From NCBI GenBank assembly GCA_019285755.1, contig CP079103.1:4464001-4528000 (forward strand): 64,000 nt of DNA, in the 5' to 3' direction. The translations under genes and the position numbers were made by a program. The stretch is from Chitinophaga sp. E66 (GTDB taxonomy: Bacteria; Bacteroidota; Bacteroidia; Chitinophagales; Chitinophagaceae). Below are positions 27,277 to 38,523 of this stretch, piece after piece (position 1 is the first letter of the stretch; each line of letters begins with the position of its first letter). The notes below the pieces were generated by a model. The model was not told the DNA's origin. It saw only the letters and a list, made by a program, of their open reading frames with translations, and did no database searches.

Positions 27277-28036
27277 TCAGATGTCAGAAAACTCCAATGG
27301 CCGCAGGAAAACTTCTCGTTCTTCGACACGTTGTTCTTATACTCCTCCTCGACAGACAATTTCTTCCAGTCCGCATCGGCGGAAAATGCCTTCAATGCGC
27401 GTCCCGGTCTTCCTGGTTGCGGAAGGTGGTCATGTACATGAGATTCGGCATATGCGGGCCCGCCAGCACCTCCCCGTAAAACACGGCGTTGAATCCCAAC
27501 TTGCGGAAAATGCCGATCTCGTCACCAGCGTTGAACATCTTCACTTTGTTGTGATAATACTTCTCCGTAGGGCTCTCATAACTCCGCAACTCATACACCC
27601 GGTCGCGCTTAGGGCCCGTCAGCTCAGGGACCTGCATTTTGGTCATGCCGGAAAAAGCTTTCAACAGAATCGTCTCCACCCGGGCGTAAGGCGCCTGGTC
27701 ATATCTGGCATCGATGTAATCCTTGCCGGCAGACAACAGCTGCGGGTCCTTATCAAGGCGGGACTGCAGAGACGTGAAATGCTCCAGCGACTTGTGCGGA
27801 ACAAACAGGTACAACCGCAGATCGGCCGTATCCTGCTGTATGGGCTCAAACACACCCACAGCCGCAATACCCTGGCGATGCAATGCCGGCAGGTGCGCCG
27901 TGCGCAGGTAGTCGGAAACTCGTTGCAGCTGCGCTACAGATTTAAAATGATAAATTCGGATCTCGTACACTTCGGGCGATGCCGCACGCACCAGCGAAGC
28001 GCACAGGAGCGATGCGGCTAATAGTAATTGTTTCAT
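27277..28036 (-). CDS. NIPSNAP family protein, exported, frameshifted at the end
   Basis: The signal peptide is MKQLLLAASLLCASLVRAAS. The body shows two ferredoxin-like halves beginning VYEIRIYHFKSVAQLQRV and VYELRSYESPTEKYYHNK, the duplicated NIPSNAP layout (EIR-Y and ELRSYE strands). Shifts at about 27395 and 27310 obscure the end, which restores to VFLRPLEFSDI and TGA (reverse of 27277-27279). About 250 residues is normal. NIPSNAP proteins are dimeric alpha-beta barrels, in bacteria often in sugar-utilisation loci; the reaction is unknown. Confidence 0.8.
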
Positions 28037-28136
28037 ATGGAATTTTTAAAATGCCCCGTCAAATTACGACCCCGCGCCCAAAGTTGCAAGAGCGCCGAAT
28101 TTACCCTAGCTTACACGCACAAACCTGGCCTTCCTT

Positions 28137-28400
28137 ATGAAAATCGCTCCGGACAAATGGAAACACTTCTTCGTAGGCATACCGATGGGCGCCGTGCTCA
28201 TGGGCTGTTGCGCTTATATCCTGCCGTCCTTCCCGTATAAAGCCGCCCTGTTAGCGATGGTACCCGTTATCGGGATCAGCTACGGCTTCGAACTGTTCTC
28301 AAAAGTAACTGGCAAAGGGCATTACGATGTAATGGACGCCTTTGCCAGCATATTGGGCGGGTTCATCGGCATTGCCGCCGTGCTCCCTTTCCTCCTCTAA
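28137..28400 (+). CDS. small integral membrane protein
   Basis: An intact frame of 87 residues: MKIAPDKWKHFFVGIPMG, then three hydrophobic helices (residues about 12-30, 35-53, 68-86) with GKGHYDVMDAFASILGG between. The DKWKHF and D-DAFA motifs resemble small VanZ-like or uncharacterised Bacteroidota membrane proteins. It is convergent with the beta-helix gene and stands alone. Confidence 0.65.
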   Translation: MKIAPDKWKHFFVGIPMGAVLMGCCAYILPSFPYKAALLAMVPVIGISYGFELFSKVTGKGHYDVMDAFASILGGFIGIAAVLPFLL

Positions 28401-28405
28401 ATTAC

Positions 28406-29935
28406 TTACTGCACCGCACCGATGCTCGTCTTACCATTTGCCACGCGCGGTTGACCATAGAAGTCTACCGTACCCGCTTTATCATCCGGAATTACGAACC
28501 CGGCGTTCTTCGCGGGCGAATTGTCCGGTATCCGGAAAGTTGTCTGCAATAACGGGTCCTTACCATGCAGGCTCGCCGCATCCACACCGGACGCTGTTTT
28601 CCATGCCCCAAAATCCGTAATGGCAGGACCGTTAATTGTGTTCCATATCCATCCGCCAGGGTTGGAAGGCGCGAAGTACAGATTATTATCGATGACATTG
28701 CCGCTGCCCGTATTGGTATATTTGTGGAAGAACAGGTCGTCCGGACCTGCCACCACCAGGTTGTTACGCACCACATTGTCGAAGCAATGCTCCGTCATCC
28801 GCAACTCACCTTCTATTTCACCGTACGCACCACGGCTCTTGTTGTTGGCCACCAGGGTATTGTTTACCACGTAACACCTGCGGGAACCGCCTCCGGTATA
28901 GTTCAGGTAACCTCCCATGTAAATGCCCACGCGCTGACTGCCCGTTACGATATTGTTGCGGACGATGCAGTCGCTGGTGGGATAGGCGTCCGTTTCGCTC
29001 ACCACCCCTATTCCGCGGTCGCAATCATATACACGATTGCGTTCTACGGTGATGTTCCGCGCACCGTCCACATAAATGGCAATGGCGCCATGGCCGTGGA
29101 TGGCCCCGATCGGACCGGTGGTCATATCGATATTGAACAGCTCGTTTTCCGTGATGACGCCGTTGCGGGCATAGTTACGCTCAGGAACGGGATTCCCTGC
29201 ATATCCTCCCGCCGCATCGATCCCGATATTCTCGGCATTGTAGACTTTATTGCGGCGGATGATAAAACCGTCCACATACCCGTTGATGGTCAGGTTTTCG
29301 CTGTAACCGGTATTGCAATCGTGGATCTCGTTCTCTTCCACCAGCACATTCTTCATCGCCACTTCGGTATTGCCGATGATCTCGATGCCATGTCCGCTGC
29401 GGCCGTCTGTCGGCGCCGCGTTATGCTCGATGTTGTAGATCTTGTTCCGGCGGATAATGATGTTGCCGGACCCTTCGTCTGCCACCACGCCATTGGGGCT
29501 TACCCAGGCGCGCTGCTGGTGAAGTTGCAGATATCGAATCCCTCCAGCACCACATAACTCGCGTTACGGATGAAGACCATCGCGTCTTTACCGGTAACGG
29601 TAAGACCGGTGCCGTCCAGGATAGGGCGTTCGCCGGGATAGGCTTTCAGGGTGATGAGTTTTCCTTCGCGGCCGCTTTTCGGGAATCGGACTTTCTCGTA
29701 GTACTTTCCACCCCTTACCATGACCGTATCGCCCGGGATGGCTTTCGCCAGCGCATCGTTGATCTTAGCGTATGGGGATTCCTTCGAACCGGAAGCGTTA
29801 TCGTTTCCAGTAGTGGATACATAAATGGTGCGGGACACCTGAGACGGGGAGCCTCTTCCTCTCCCCGCCCTTGCCACAAGCTGTAATAGCCATTAAGGCC
29901 AGGAGTGTCATTCCACTGACAATTTTTCCTTTCAT
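28406..29935 (-). CDS. right-handed parallel beta-helix lipoprotein, frameshifted
   Basis: The start at 29933-29935 gives MKGKIVSGMTLLALMAITACG, a lipoprotein signal. After a shift near 29860 comes a DUF1565-type opening (TIYVSTTGNDNASGSKESPY, AIPGDTVMVRGGKY), then many NxIxxN-type coils (IIIRRNKIYN, VLVEENEIHD, NITVERNRVYD). A second shift lies near 29495. About 509 residues. Such folds act as polysaccharide lyases, hydrolases or epimerases. I cannot identify catalytic residues. As the last gene of the SusC/SusD locus it probably acts on the imported glycan at the cell surface. Confidence 0.8.
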
Positions 29936-29942
29936 ATTGCTA

Positions 29943-31235
29943 CTATTCGGATACTATTTTACGAATGCGGTTATTGTTCCTGTCCATGACATAGGAAACG
30001 CCATTATTATCGGTAGCCACCGCGATGGGGGCACGGAATGCAGCGCCTTCATTGAGGGCATTGAAATAGCCATAGGTATTGCTGCCGGCGTAAGTGCTGA
30101 CCGCACCTGTTTTACCGTCTATGAGGCGGATGCTTTGGTCCGCATTTCCCGGATTGCCGTTGTAGGCGCCGTTCCCTGCTACCAGGATATTATCTTCGCC
30201 ATCCAGCGCAATACCCCAAGGGAGGCAAATTTTGCCTGGAGCGCCGGACCGTTTGCATATCCCGGCGTACCCGCCGTACCGGCTACAATACTTTTCGCCC
30301 AGGTATCTTTAGCAAATTTGTAAATGACCTGATCGCCATGCCCGGTAACAAACAGGTTTCCTGTTTTGTCAAATGCGAGGCCGGCGGGAAAGGAGAGACT
30401 AGATGCAATGGTTTCCTGCTGGCCGGGCGCAATGATGCGCGCAACGATGCCGGAGCCCTGACAGGTGGAATAAAATACTTCGCCGTTCAATTTATTGACG
30501 CCTACCATCCAGGGTTCGGTGCTGGTGCTGTGATAGCTGCTTACCACGCCCTGCGGAGTCACCTTTTTGATCTTCCGGTACCGGGGTCGGAGGTGTAGAT
30601 ATTGTCATCTTTATCGATCGCCAGCCCATACAGCAACAGGAAGCGGGCCTGCTGGCCGGTACCGTCGGCGTCTCCCGCCACATTCGTTCCGGCGAAAGTG
30701 GTTACCAGTCCTGAAGGATCGATTTTACGGATGCAACTGTTGCCTACATCGCCCACGAATACATTCCCGTTTTTGTCGATCACGATTCCACCTCCCCGGT
30801 GCCATTCGGTACCGGTGAAGTTGAACATCGCATCTTCCCCTCTCCCGTTGGCATATCCTGCCGTTCCGTTGCCCGCGAAGTTGGTGACAGTACGGGTATA
30901 CACGTAATTAAAGGTTTGTTCGCTGCCTACTTCCTTCCCTGCGATCTTCACGGAAATCTTCCCGGAGCCGCAGCGCTTGGGGACAACGGCCATGATCTGG
31001 TTCATGCTGCTGCCTGTCACCCTTAGTTTTTTGCCATTGATGGTCACTTCCACATCAGCGGTATCACTACTGAAATTAGAGCCGTTGATGAGGATCGAAG
31101 TGCCGTGCCCGCCGGTGGCGGGGAGGAAGCTGCTCAGCGTCATGGGAACGCCGGCTTCGTGCTGTGCCTCGTCTTTTTACAGGCCGACAGTAAGATGGTG
31201 GCGGCCAGTATATATCGTGTGAATACTTTCAACAT
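29943..31235 (-). CDS. IPT/TIG plus NHL-repeat lipoprotein, frameshifted
   Basis: The signal is MLKVFTRYILAATILLSAC with a lipobox Cys. After a shift near 31140 an IPT/TIG domain follows (GGHGTSILINGSNFSSDTA), then NHL propeller repeats (GIVIDKNGNVFVGDVGN, IDKDDNIYTSDPGTG, AFDKTGNLFVTGHG) ending NNNRIRKIVSE. Shifts also near 30570 and 30200. About 430 residues. Proteins of this layout follow SusD in many Bacteroidota loci and probably bind glycan at the cell surface. It sits between susD and the beta-helix gene on one strand. Confidence 0.8.
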
Positions 31236-31267
31236 AGTTTTTTGCATTGAATGGTCTGATCAATGAA

Positions 31268-33097
31268 TTACCAACCGGGGTTTTGCACCAGCGCCCGGTC
31301 GCGCTCCATTTCGTATTGGCTGATGGGGAAGAGATACATTTTATCTCTCCAGTAGCGTTGCTGGTAAAGCTTACGGTTATAGAAGCCGGCGAATGAGAAT
31401 CCTGCTCCTTCGTCGTTAGCGTTTACATCCATGCTATACACGGCGGTATGCTCGGCTTTTCCGGCCAGGAGGCGGCGGTTAAGCGTCCAGTAGCGATCAC
31501 CTTCGAAACAGAGCTCTACCATACGCTCGCGGAGAATATGCTTGCGCATCTCTTCTTTGTTACCAACTGCGGCGGGGTACACGGTCTCGATGCCGGGCAG
31601 GCCTGCTCTTTCGCGTACCAGGTTGAGGTATTTAACGATGTCCGCATTTGCGGGCTGATATTCGTTCAGGGCTTCGGCATAGTCGAGCAGTACCTCTGCA
31701 TAACGGAAGAGGATGTAAGGCGCCAGATGCGTCACCTGGTCCCAGTAGATATTGCTGGTAGCGCTGATACGCTTCAGCGGCAGGTAACCGGTGATGTTGT
31801 TGCTGCCGGACCAGCGCTGCCCCGACTGGCCAGTGTAGTAAAACTCGGAACGCCCTTGCCCATCCTTGTTAGATGTAGAAGAAGAAAAAAGATTGCGGTC
31901 GTCTGTAGTCCTCGCGGGCACTACCGGCCTGCCATTGTAATTAATAAATGCATAGAATCTCGGCTCACGGTTGGCATACATATTCCAGTCGCCAACGCGG
32001 TTGCCCCAGCTTTCTGCCTGGGCAGTGCCGGCGAAGCCTGTTTCCACATAACCGGATGCCGCGTCAGTAATCAACCGGCCATTCTTCATGGCGAAGGCAT
32101 CCACAAGGTTCTGGGTGGGGCAGTACATGGAATAACCACCCGGAGCAGGTGAGGCACACTTGGTGAAGCCCCAGCGGTTCCAGTTGATCACGCCAAAGAT
32201 GATCTCATCATTCCAGGCCGTCACATGCACATCGCGAACGGACTCGTAAGGATTGAAGGAAGTACCGCCATTATCGAGGTTGGTGAACAGTTTGTAAGCG
32301 TTCAGATCGATCACCGCTTTGGCAGCTTCTGCCGCCAGGCGCCAGCGTTGCGGGTCGGCGGTAACGGGCGCCAGTTGCTTGCCGTCCTTATTCTTGAAAT
32401 TGGCGAATGCTGGGTTGCCATTCCACAATTCACTGGCTGCCAGCAGCGCCATCTTTGATTTGATGGTGAGGCATGTGCCTTTGGTGGGACGGCCATTATT
32501 ACTGGGAGATTCCCAGCGCGCAGGAAGCACTGTAGCCGCAGCGTCCATCAGGCCATTGATATGCGCCACGCACTCGTCGAAGGAATTACGGGGAAACTGG
32601 TTATAGTCTTCGTTCTGATCGATCACGTCCGTCACGATCACAAACGGACCGAACTGACGAAGGATCAGGTAATAGAAATATCCGCGGAGGTAACGCGCTT
32701 CCGCTTTGTACTGCGCTTTCAGTTCATCGCTCAGTTGGCTCGACGGTACTTTATCGATATTCTGTTCAAATACGATCGACTTGCGGATACCGGTGTAGAG
32801 GCCCGGCCAGTAGTTAAAGTAGGCTGCGCCCGGGCTCCAGTTGCCGGCAACCATCTGGCGAACGTCTACAGTACCGATGGAAACGGATGATTCGTCGGAT
32901 GCGCCCATGGTGGCGAAGTCGCCCCCATCGCTAAAGTAGATGTGGCTGTATACGTTATACAGGTATCCTTCTGCATTCGTTCTTGTCTGCCAGATCATTT
33001 CTTCGGTCAGCAGGTTATCGGGCTGCTTGTCGAGATACTTCGTGCAGGAGGCTAAGCTGATGGCTGCCAGAAGCGGAAAAAATATTTTCTTGATCAT
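31268..33097 (-). CDS. SusD/RagB family outer-membrane lipoprotein
   Basis: An intact 609-residue frame, one of the few long genes here without an indel. It begins MIKKIFFPLLAAISLASC (lipobox), followed by TKYLDKQPDN. It has the TPR-rich SusD body (KAQYKAEARYLRGYFYYLIL) and the typical end (LRERMVELCFEGDRYWTLNR, YLFPISQYEMERDRALVQNPGW). SusD proteins cap the SusC pore and bind the substrate glycan. It starts 18 bp after susC, so the two are cotranscribed and form the usual complex. Confidence 0.95.
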   Translation of the reverse strand: MIKKIFFPLLAAISLASCTKYLDKQPDNLLTEEMIWQTRTNAEGYLYNVYSHIYFSDGGDFATMGASDESSVSIGTVDVRQMVAGNWSPGAAYFNYWPGLYTGIRKSIVFEQNIDKVPSSQLSDELKAQYKAEARYLRGYFYYLILRQFGPFVIVTDVIDQNEDYNQFPRNSFDECVAHINGLMDAAATVLPARWESPSNNGRPTKGTCLTIKSKMALLAASELWNGNPAFANFKNKDGKQLAPVTADPQRWRLAAEAAKAVIDLNAYKLFTNLDNGGTSFNPYESVRDVHVTAWNDEIIFGVINWNRWGFTKCASPAPGGYSMYCPTQNLVDAFAMKNGRLITDAASGYVETGFAGTAQAESWGNRVGDWNMYANREPRFYAFINYNGRPVVPARTTDDRNLFSSSTSNKDGQGRSEFYYTGQSGQRWSGSNNITGYLPLKRISATSNIYWDQVTHLAPYILFRYAEVLLDYAEALNEYQPANADIVKYLNLVRERAGLPGIETVYPAAVGNKEEMRKHILRERMVELCFEGDRYWTLNRRLLAGKAEHTAVYSMDVNANDEGAGFSFAGFYNRKLYQQRYWRDKMYLFPISQYEMERDRALVQNPGW

Positions 33098-33115
33098 ATC
33101 GGATCGTTGTAGCGG

Positions 33116-36100
33116 TTAGAATTGCGCCCTCAGCCCGAGGGTGATTGTCCTGGAAAACGGGTACCTGGCTGCGTTGGAGCCCAGCTCGGGGTCCCACAGT
33201 TTAAATTTGGAGAAAGTCAGCAGGTTGGTCCGTTGGCATATACCTGCAGGTTGCTGATCCCTTTCACCCGCATGGCGGAAGTGATGATATTATAGGACAG
33301 GGACGCCTGTTTGAGACGCATGAAGCTGCCGTCTTTCAGCCAGAAGCTGCTATTCGTATAGTTGTTATCGGAAGCGTTGGTGATCGTCAGGCGGGGATAG
33401 TAGGCATCCTGGCGGGGATTTTCAGCCGTCCAGCGGTCTTCCACGTTCGCCAGCACGCTTGCGGGATACAGGCCTATGCCGGCGAAAGGCACAATGCCGA
33501 CGCCTACGGCCGTTCCGTTATTACGGTTAATGACAGATCCGTTTGCCATGATGCCCACATCGGCAACGCCGGCAAACAATGCGGAAATCTCCCATCTTTT
33601 ATATCCGAGGTTGAACCCGTAACCGTAAGACCATACCGGGAATGTAGATTTGCCCAGGTAGGTGATGTCGTTCGCGTCTACCCTGCCATCGCCGTTCAGG
33701 TCTTCGAATTTAACATCGCCGGGTTTCAGGGGCGCAACTGTTCGGGGCTGCGGGCAATGTCGTCTTCATCGCGGAAGAGCCCGTTTGCTTTGTAACCTCT
33801 GTACTCATCGAACATCGTCCCTTCATATTGTTGGTAGGGATAGATAGCTACCGGATTGTCGGCATCGATGATGCGGTTGCGGGCATACGTTACGTTTCCG
33901 AAAAGGCGCAGGCTGATGTCTTTGCCGAATGTAGTGTTATACTCGATACTACCGTCAAAGCCCTTATTCTCCATTTCACCGAGGTTGGCGTAGATATCAT
34001 TGCCGCTGTAACCGCCGATTCCGGCAATAGATTGGCGGTTAATCAGGATCTGGCGGCGTTTATCTTTGAAGAAATCAACGGTAACGTTAATTTTTTCCCA
34101 CAGTCCGATATCGATACCGATATTGGTTTTGGTAGAAGTTTCCCAGGTCAGGCCCTGTGTACCGAACACCGTTACGCCCGTTCCGGCATAACCGATCGGA
34201 GACGAACCGAGTGAAATACCAGCCAGGTTATTCTGAATGTAAGTAAGATAACCGAAGCGGTTGTTGTCAATGGCGTCATTACCGGTAGTTCCAACGGAAG
34301 CGCGGATCTTCAGCAATGAAAACGCAGGCATATTTTCCATAAACGCTTCACGGGAGATCACCCATCCTGCGGATGCAGCCGGGAAGAAGCCCCAGCGTTC
34401 GCCTTTCTGGAAGTTCTCGGAACCGGTGGCGCCAAAGTTGCCTTCCAGCAGGTATTTATCTTTATAGCTATAGGTTACGCGCGCTGCGGCGTTCTGGTTT
34501 CTGAAAGGAATGGACCATTTCAGTTCAGAAGCGTTGCCCCACTGCCTGTTGCGGATCGCACCTACCAACAAAGCTCCGATCGTGTGAGCGCCAAAAGTGC
34601 GGTCGTATGTGAGGTTTCCTTCCAGGTACATCATACGCTCGCCGGTGGAGCTGGTACCAAATCCCAGGGATTTGTCACCGAAACGGGTCTGTACCAACAC
34701 CAGGTTTCCATCAGCATCACGGCGGTCGGCCAGGAACAGATCGTTATTACCTCGGCGCTGCGTACCGAATTCGCCATAAGAATCGAATGAGAAACGTGCT
34801 GTTGCGGCAAGGCCCTTCGTCAACCCGTCCAGGTTCTGGTTCAGCGAGAGCACGGACTGTACAGACGGCTTGAACTCCGTGGAATATCCACCATTCTGTA
34901 CTACGTTGAATGGATTCACACCTGCGGTCTGCGCCGGACCGGCCCATACATTATTGGGAAATGAAACCGGAAAAGCGATAGGGTTGGTGGCATAGGTATT
35001 ATACCAGATATCGGCGGCCGAAGCGCCCGGGAACCTGCTGTTTACCAGCATGGCGGCAAGATTCAGTGCCAGCGTGGTCGTTTTGGTAACGTTGAGGTCC
35101 ACATTGCTGCGGAAGTCATACCGTTTGAAGTTCAGGTTAGGATTGTACCCGTTTACCTTCGTTACATTATATTGACCGTCCTGGTTGTAAAAAGACATGG
35201 ACACATAATATCGCATCGCTTCGCCGCCACCCGACACATTTACATTCGCGTTTGCCATCGGCGCCCAGTTCTTGTAAATCCGGTCGATCCAGTTCACGTT
35301 CGGATAAAGGTAAGGATCAAGCCCGCTTGCGGTCTTAGCGATGGTCTCGTCAGAATAACGGATTGCGTCACCGGAATTGACACGGGCTTCGTTATACAGT
35401 TGCATATATTTCACCCCGTCCAGCATTTCCGGTAGCTTGGTCAAGCCGCTCACACCAGCCTCCGCTTTGGCAGACACTTTCGGCTTACCGGCCACACCAC
35501 GCTTGGTGGTAATGATCAGTACGCCGTTTGCACCCTTGGCGCCATACACCGCAGTTGCGGAAGCGTCTTTCAACAAAGAGATGCTCTGGATATCTTCCGG
35601 GTCGATATTATTAAATGCACCGCCATATGTGGAGTTTACATCCTGGCGTTGCACGCCGTCTACGATGATGAGCGGGCTCACGCTGCCTTTGAAGGTACCA
35701 ACGCCGCGCAGCGTGAAAGTCGGGTTATCGTAACCCGGCTCGCCGCCGCCGCTTTGCATGCTGATCACACCGGCTACTTTACCGGCGAGGGCATTCGTTA
35801 ACGAAGGCACCGGCATGCGCATGTCCTGCATGTTCACCGATGCTACGGAACCGGTCACGGTAACTTTCTTTTGTTTGCCAAAACCAACTACCACCACTTC
35901 ATTAAGTTTGTCCACTTTCTGGGAGAGCGTCACTTTGGGTGCGCTGCCCGGTGTAAGGAACTTCTACCGGGTTCATCCCGATCATGGCCACCCGGAGGGT
36001 CTGCCCTTCGGCAACTGCGATGCTGAACACGCCCATTTCATCGGTAGCTGTTCCGCGTGAGGTGCCATTTACCGCCACCGTGGCCCCGGGCAGCGGGGTC

Positions 36101-36529
36101 CCTTCCGGGTCCATCACCTGCCCGCGCACGGTGGTTTGCTTGGGACCCTCGTCCTGCGGCGTTACCGGCTTTGCCACCGGAGCCGCTGGCTTGCGGTCCA
36201 GCACGATCCGGTTGCTGCGCACTGGTACACGAGATTGCGCCCTTTCAGCACGAAATCCAGCACTTCCTCCAGCTTAGCGCCGCGGAAATCCATGTTCACC
36301 TTGTCGTTGTCGTTCAGCAACTGGTTGCTGTACACCAGCGTGAAGCCGGTTTGTTTTTAATGGAGCGGAACACCTGGAGTATCGACATGTTGCTACCCGT
36401 CACCGTCACCTGTTTCTGGAGAGCAGGATCTTTCTCCTGCGCGAACACGGGGATGAACGTGGATAGCATCAGACATACAATCACCAGGGATCGCACTGCC
36501 TGCCGGCAATTGCGCATACATTTTCTCAT
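33116..36529 (-). CDS. SusC/RagA TonB-linked outer membrane protein with STN domain, frameshifted
   Basis: The order is: signal peptide (LVIVCLMLSTFIPVFAQE), an STN domain (NMSILQVFRSIKNKTGF-like, VNMDFRGAKLEEVLDF), a carboxypeptidase-like domain (TTVRGQVMDPEGTPLPGATV), plug (VSPLIIVDGVQRQD, SISLLKDASATAVYGAKG) and barrel ending FSRTITLGLRAQF. Shifts lie near 36350, 36225, 35925, 33730, 33590 and 33220. About 1137 residues is normal. The STN domain indicates trans-envelope signalling to the FecR and ECF sigma genes just upstream. Import is TonB-driven. The plug/barrel region of 735 residues is intact in one frame. Confidence 0.9.
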
Positions 36530-36631
36530 GTGGAAAAATGGTTTTGGTTGATATCAAATCAACATAACTACACCCGTCTTCCCGGATCGGGTGACAGGAC
36601 AGTAAAAAAACTTCTGGGGAGGAAGAAAGTA

Positions 36632-37745
36632 TTAGTGCAAACGGATGGTCCGGCCGTCATAGTCGACCGTTCCGCCAGTGGTGATGGCAAGATCGTTAAG
36701 GAACTCCTGCAGGCGCGCCCTGTCCATCAGCCCTGTCACTTTCACGCCGGAGAACTGCGTAGCGTCGGATTCAAAGGTAAGCCCGTAGAACCGGGAAGCT
36801 TCCGCCATCAGCTCAGGAACGGTAGCGTGATGATAATACTGGATGCCGTTCATCCAGCTCAGCACATCATCCGTCTCAAAAGCAACGGCCCGGAGCCCAG
36901 CGCCGGTATGCTCTGCCTGCTGGCCCGGCTGCAGCTTCAGCTGCTGGCCATTGCGTGCCTGCAGCAGCACGCTGCCTTCTACGAGTGCGGTCCGGTCGTT
37001 GCCGGGCGTATATGTATTAACGTTGAAAGACGTTCCCATACGCGCACGTCGGACTGCGGCGTATGCACGATAAATGGCCGTTCGGTTTCCCGGGCCACGC
37101 GGAAATAGGCTTCGCCTTCCAGCGTCACCTCGCGCTGTTGCTTCCCGAAATGGAACGGGAAATGCAGGCGCGTGGATGCATTCAGCCAGACTTCCGTACC
37201 ATCAGACAGTACCAGGCGGTAAGTGCCCCCTGCAGGAACATTAAGCACGGTCACGGAGGTGTCTGCGCTTTCGTAGTCGAGGCGACCGTTGGCGGAGCGG
37301 AGCGTGGCATCTCCGAGCGACACGGTCTGCGCGGCACTGTCCGGGTGAAAGTGAACGGTTTGCCCGTTCGCCATCGTAAGGCTGATGCCGGGCATGGGCG
37401 CTGCGGCTGTTTGTGGGGTATTCGTTTTGTCTGTTGCGCTTTGTTGGAAAGCAAACCATACGCCGGCTCCCAGGATCGCGGCGGCTGCGGCATAGGGCGC
37501 CAGGGTGCGCAGGAGGCTCCGGGGCTTGCGGCGTTCCTTCAGTTCGCCGAGGTCCGCTTCAGCCGCCACCGCCTTTACGTAGACCGCGGTGCGTTGCGAG
37601 CGGGCATCGGCCGCGAGGGCCTCCAGGCTTCCCGGAACGCAGGATCTTCTTCCAGCTTCCGCTCGATGCCCGCCTCCTCTTCCGGCGTAAGATCGCCGGA
37701 AAGCTTGTGCATGTATAATTGAAATATGTGGTCTTCGTATTGCAT
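36632..37745 (-). CDS. FecR-type anti-sigma factor, frameshifted
   Basis: The start MQYEDHIFQLYMHKLSGDLT is the short cytoplasmic domain. One membrane helix follows (TLAPYAAAAAILGAGVWFAF), then the FecR domain (YRLVLSDGTEVWLNASTRLH, EVTLEGEAYFRV, GTSFNVNTY) and a DUF4974 C-terminal domain (VPELMAEASRFYGLTFE). Shifts near 37625 and 37040. About 370 residues is normal. It should hold the ECF sigma factor until signalled by the STN domain of SusC. Gene order sigma-fecR-susC-susD is the standard one. Confidence 0.9.
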
Positions 37746-37747
37746 GG

Positions 37748-38305
37748 TCAGGTTAACAAGTTATGTTTTTTCTGATGAACGACTGAACGCAGGAGCTTCA
37801 ACCCGCGCTTCAGGTGCGTTTTAAATGAATTGACGCTGATGCCCATTTCGTCCGCCGCCTCCTGGTATCGCTTGCCCTCCATATATACCATGTGGATAGC
37901 CATCCTTTTCTGCCCGGTCACCTGCTCCAGCGAGGATTGCAACTGCCGGTAGTATTCCGTGGCGCCTCCCTCCTGCTCCGGCCGCCAGCTTTCGTCCTGT
38001 AGGCTGGAGAACGCTTCCTGGTGGCCATCGCGGATCTTCTGGCGTTTCATATGGTTGAGGCAACGGTTCTTCACGGCCATATGCAGATAGCCTTTTACAT
38101 CCCCGTTGAACTGGAGATACAACTTCTTATCCCATATATCCATGAAAAAGGTCTGCACGAGATCCTTCGCCTCCTGTTCCTGTTGCAGGAACCAGAACGC
38201 GTTGGCACATAGCACCTTATAATACTTCAGGAACAAAGCGTCGAATGCTGCAACGTCTCCCTCCTTCAGCCGGTCCACCAATAATGTGTCTGGAGATTGA
38301 TCCAT
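37748..38305 (-). CDS. ECF RNA polymerase sigma factor (FecI-like)
   Basis: An intact frame; I choose ATG 38303-38305 (MDQSPDTLLVDRLKEGDVAAF) over the upstream extension, which has no family resemblance. Region 2 shows FDALFLKYYKVLCANAFWFL and DLVQTFFMDIWDKK. Region 4 shows EAADEMGISVNSFKTHLKRGLKLLR. About 185 residues is typical. It ends 2 bp before the fecR start and presumably drives the SusC/SusD locus. Confidence 0.9.
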   Translation of the reverse strand: MDQSPDTLLVDRLKEGDVAAFDALFLKYYKVLCANAFWFLQQEQEAKDLVQTFFMDIWDKKLYLQFNGDVKGYLHMAVKNRCLNHMKRQKIRDGHQEAFSSLQDESWRPEQEGGATEYYRQLQSSLEQVTGQKRMAIHMVYMEGKRYQEAADEMGISVNSFKTHLKRGLKLLRSVVHQKKHNLLT

Positions 38306-38523
38306 AACGTATACCTTAACCCCGATGATAAGCTGTCCGTCTAATGCGTGGAACCCTCCGGGCCCCTGGTTGATTCGATGCCGTAAGTTAGACATTTTTC
38401 CACGGGATTTTCCCAGCTCTTTTTTGTTTCATTTTAGGCTTTTACTTCCGTTCACATTATTTTAATATACTTAAAAATGTTTTTTTATATTTTACCGTCC
38501 TATACTCCTCAAACCACGTCAAC

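Noticed and set aside
27281-28021. A 246-codon open frame on the plus strand
   Set aside because: Antisense to the NIPSNAP gene, whose minus-strand protein has a signal peptide and family motifs.
28565-29557. A 330-codon open frame on the plus strand
   Set aside because: It lies antisense to the beta-helix gene, has no family resemblance and arises from the regular codon pattern of the repeats.
31448-32152. A 234-codon frame on the plus strand inside susD
   Set aside because: Shadow of the intact SusD frame; no domain resemblance.
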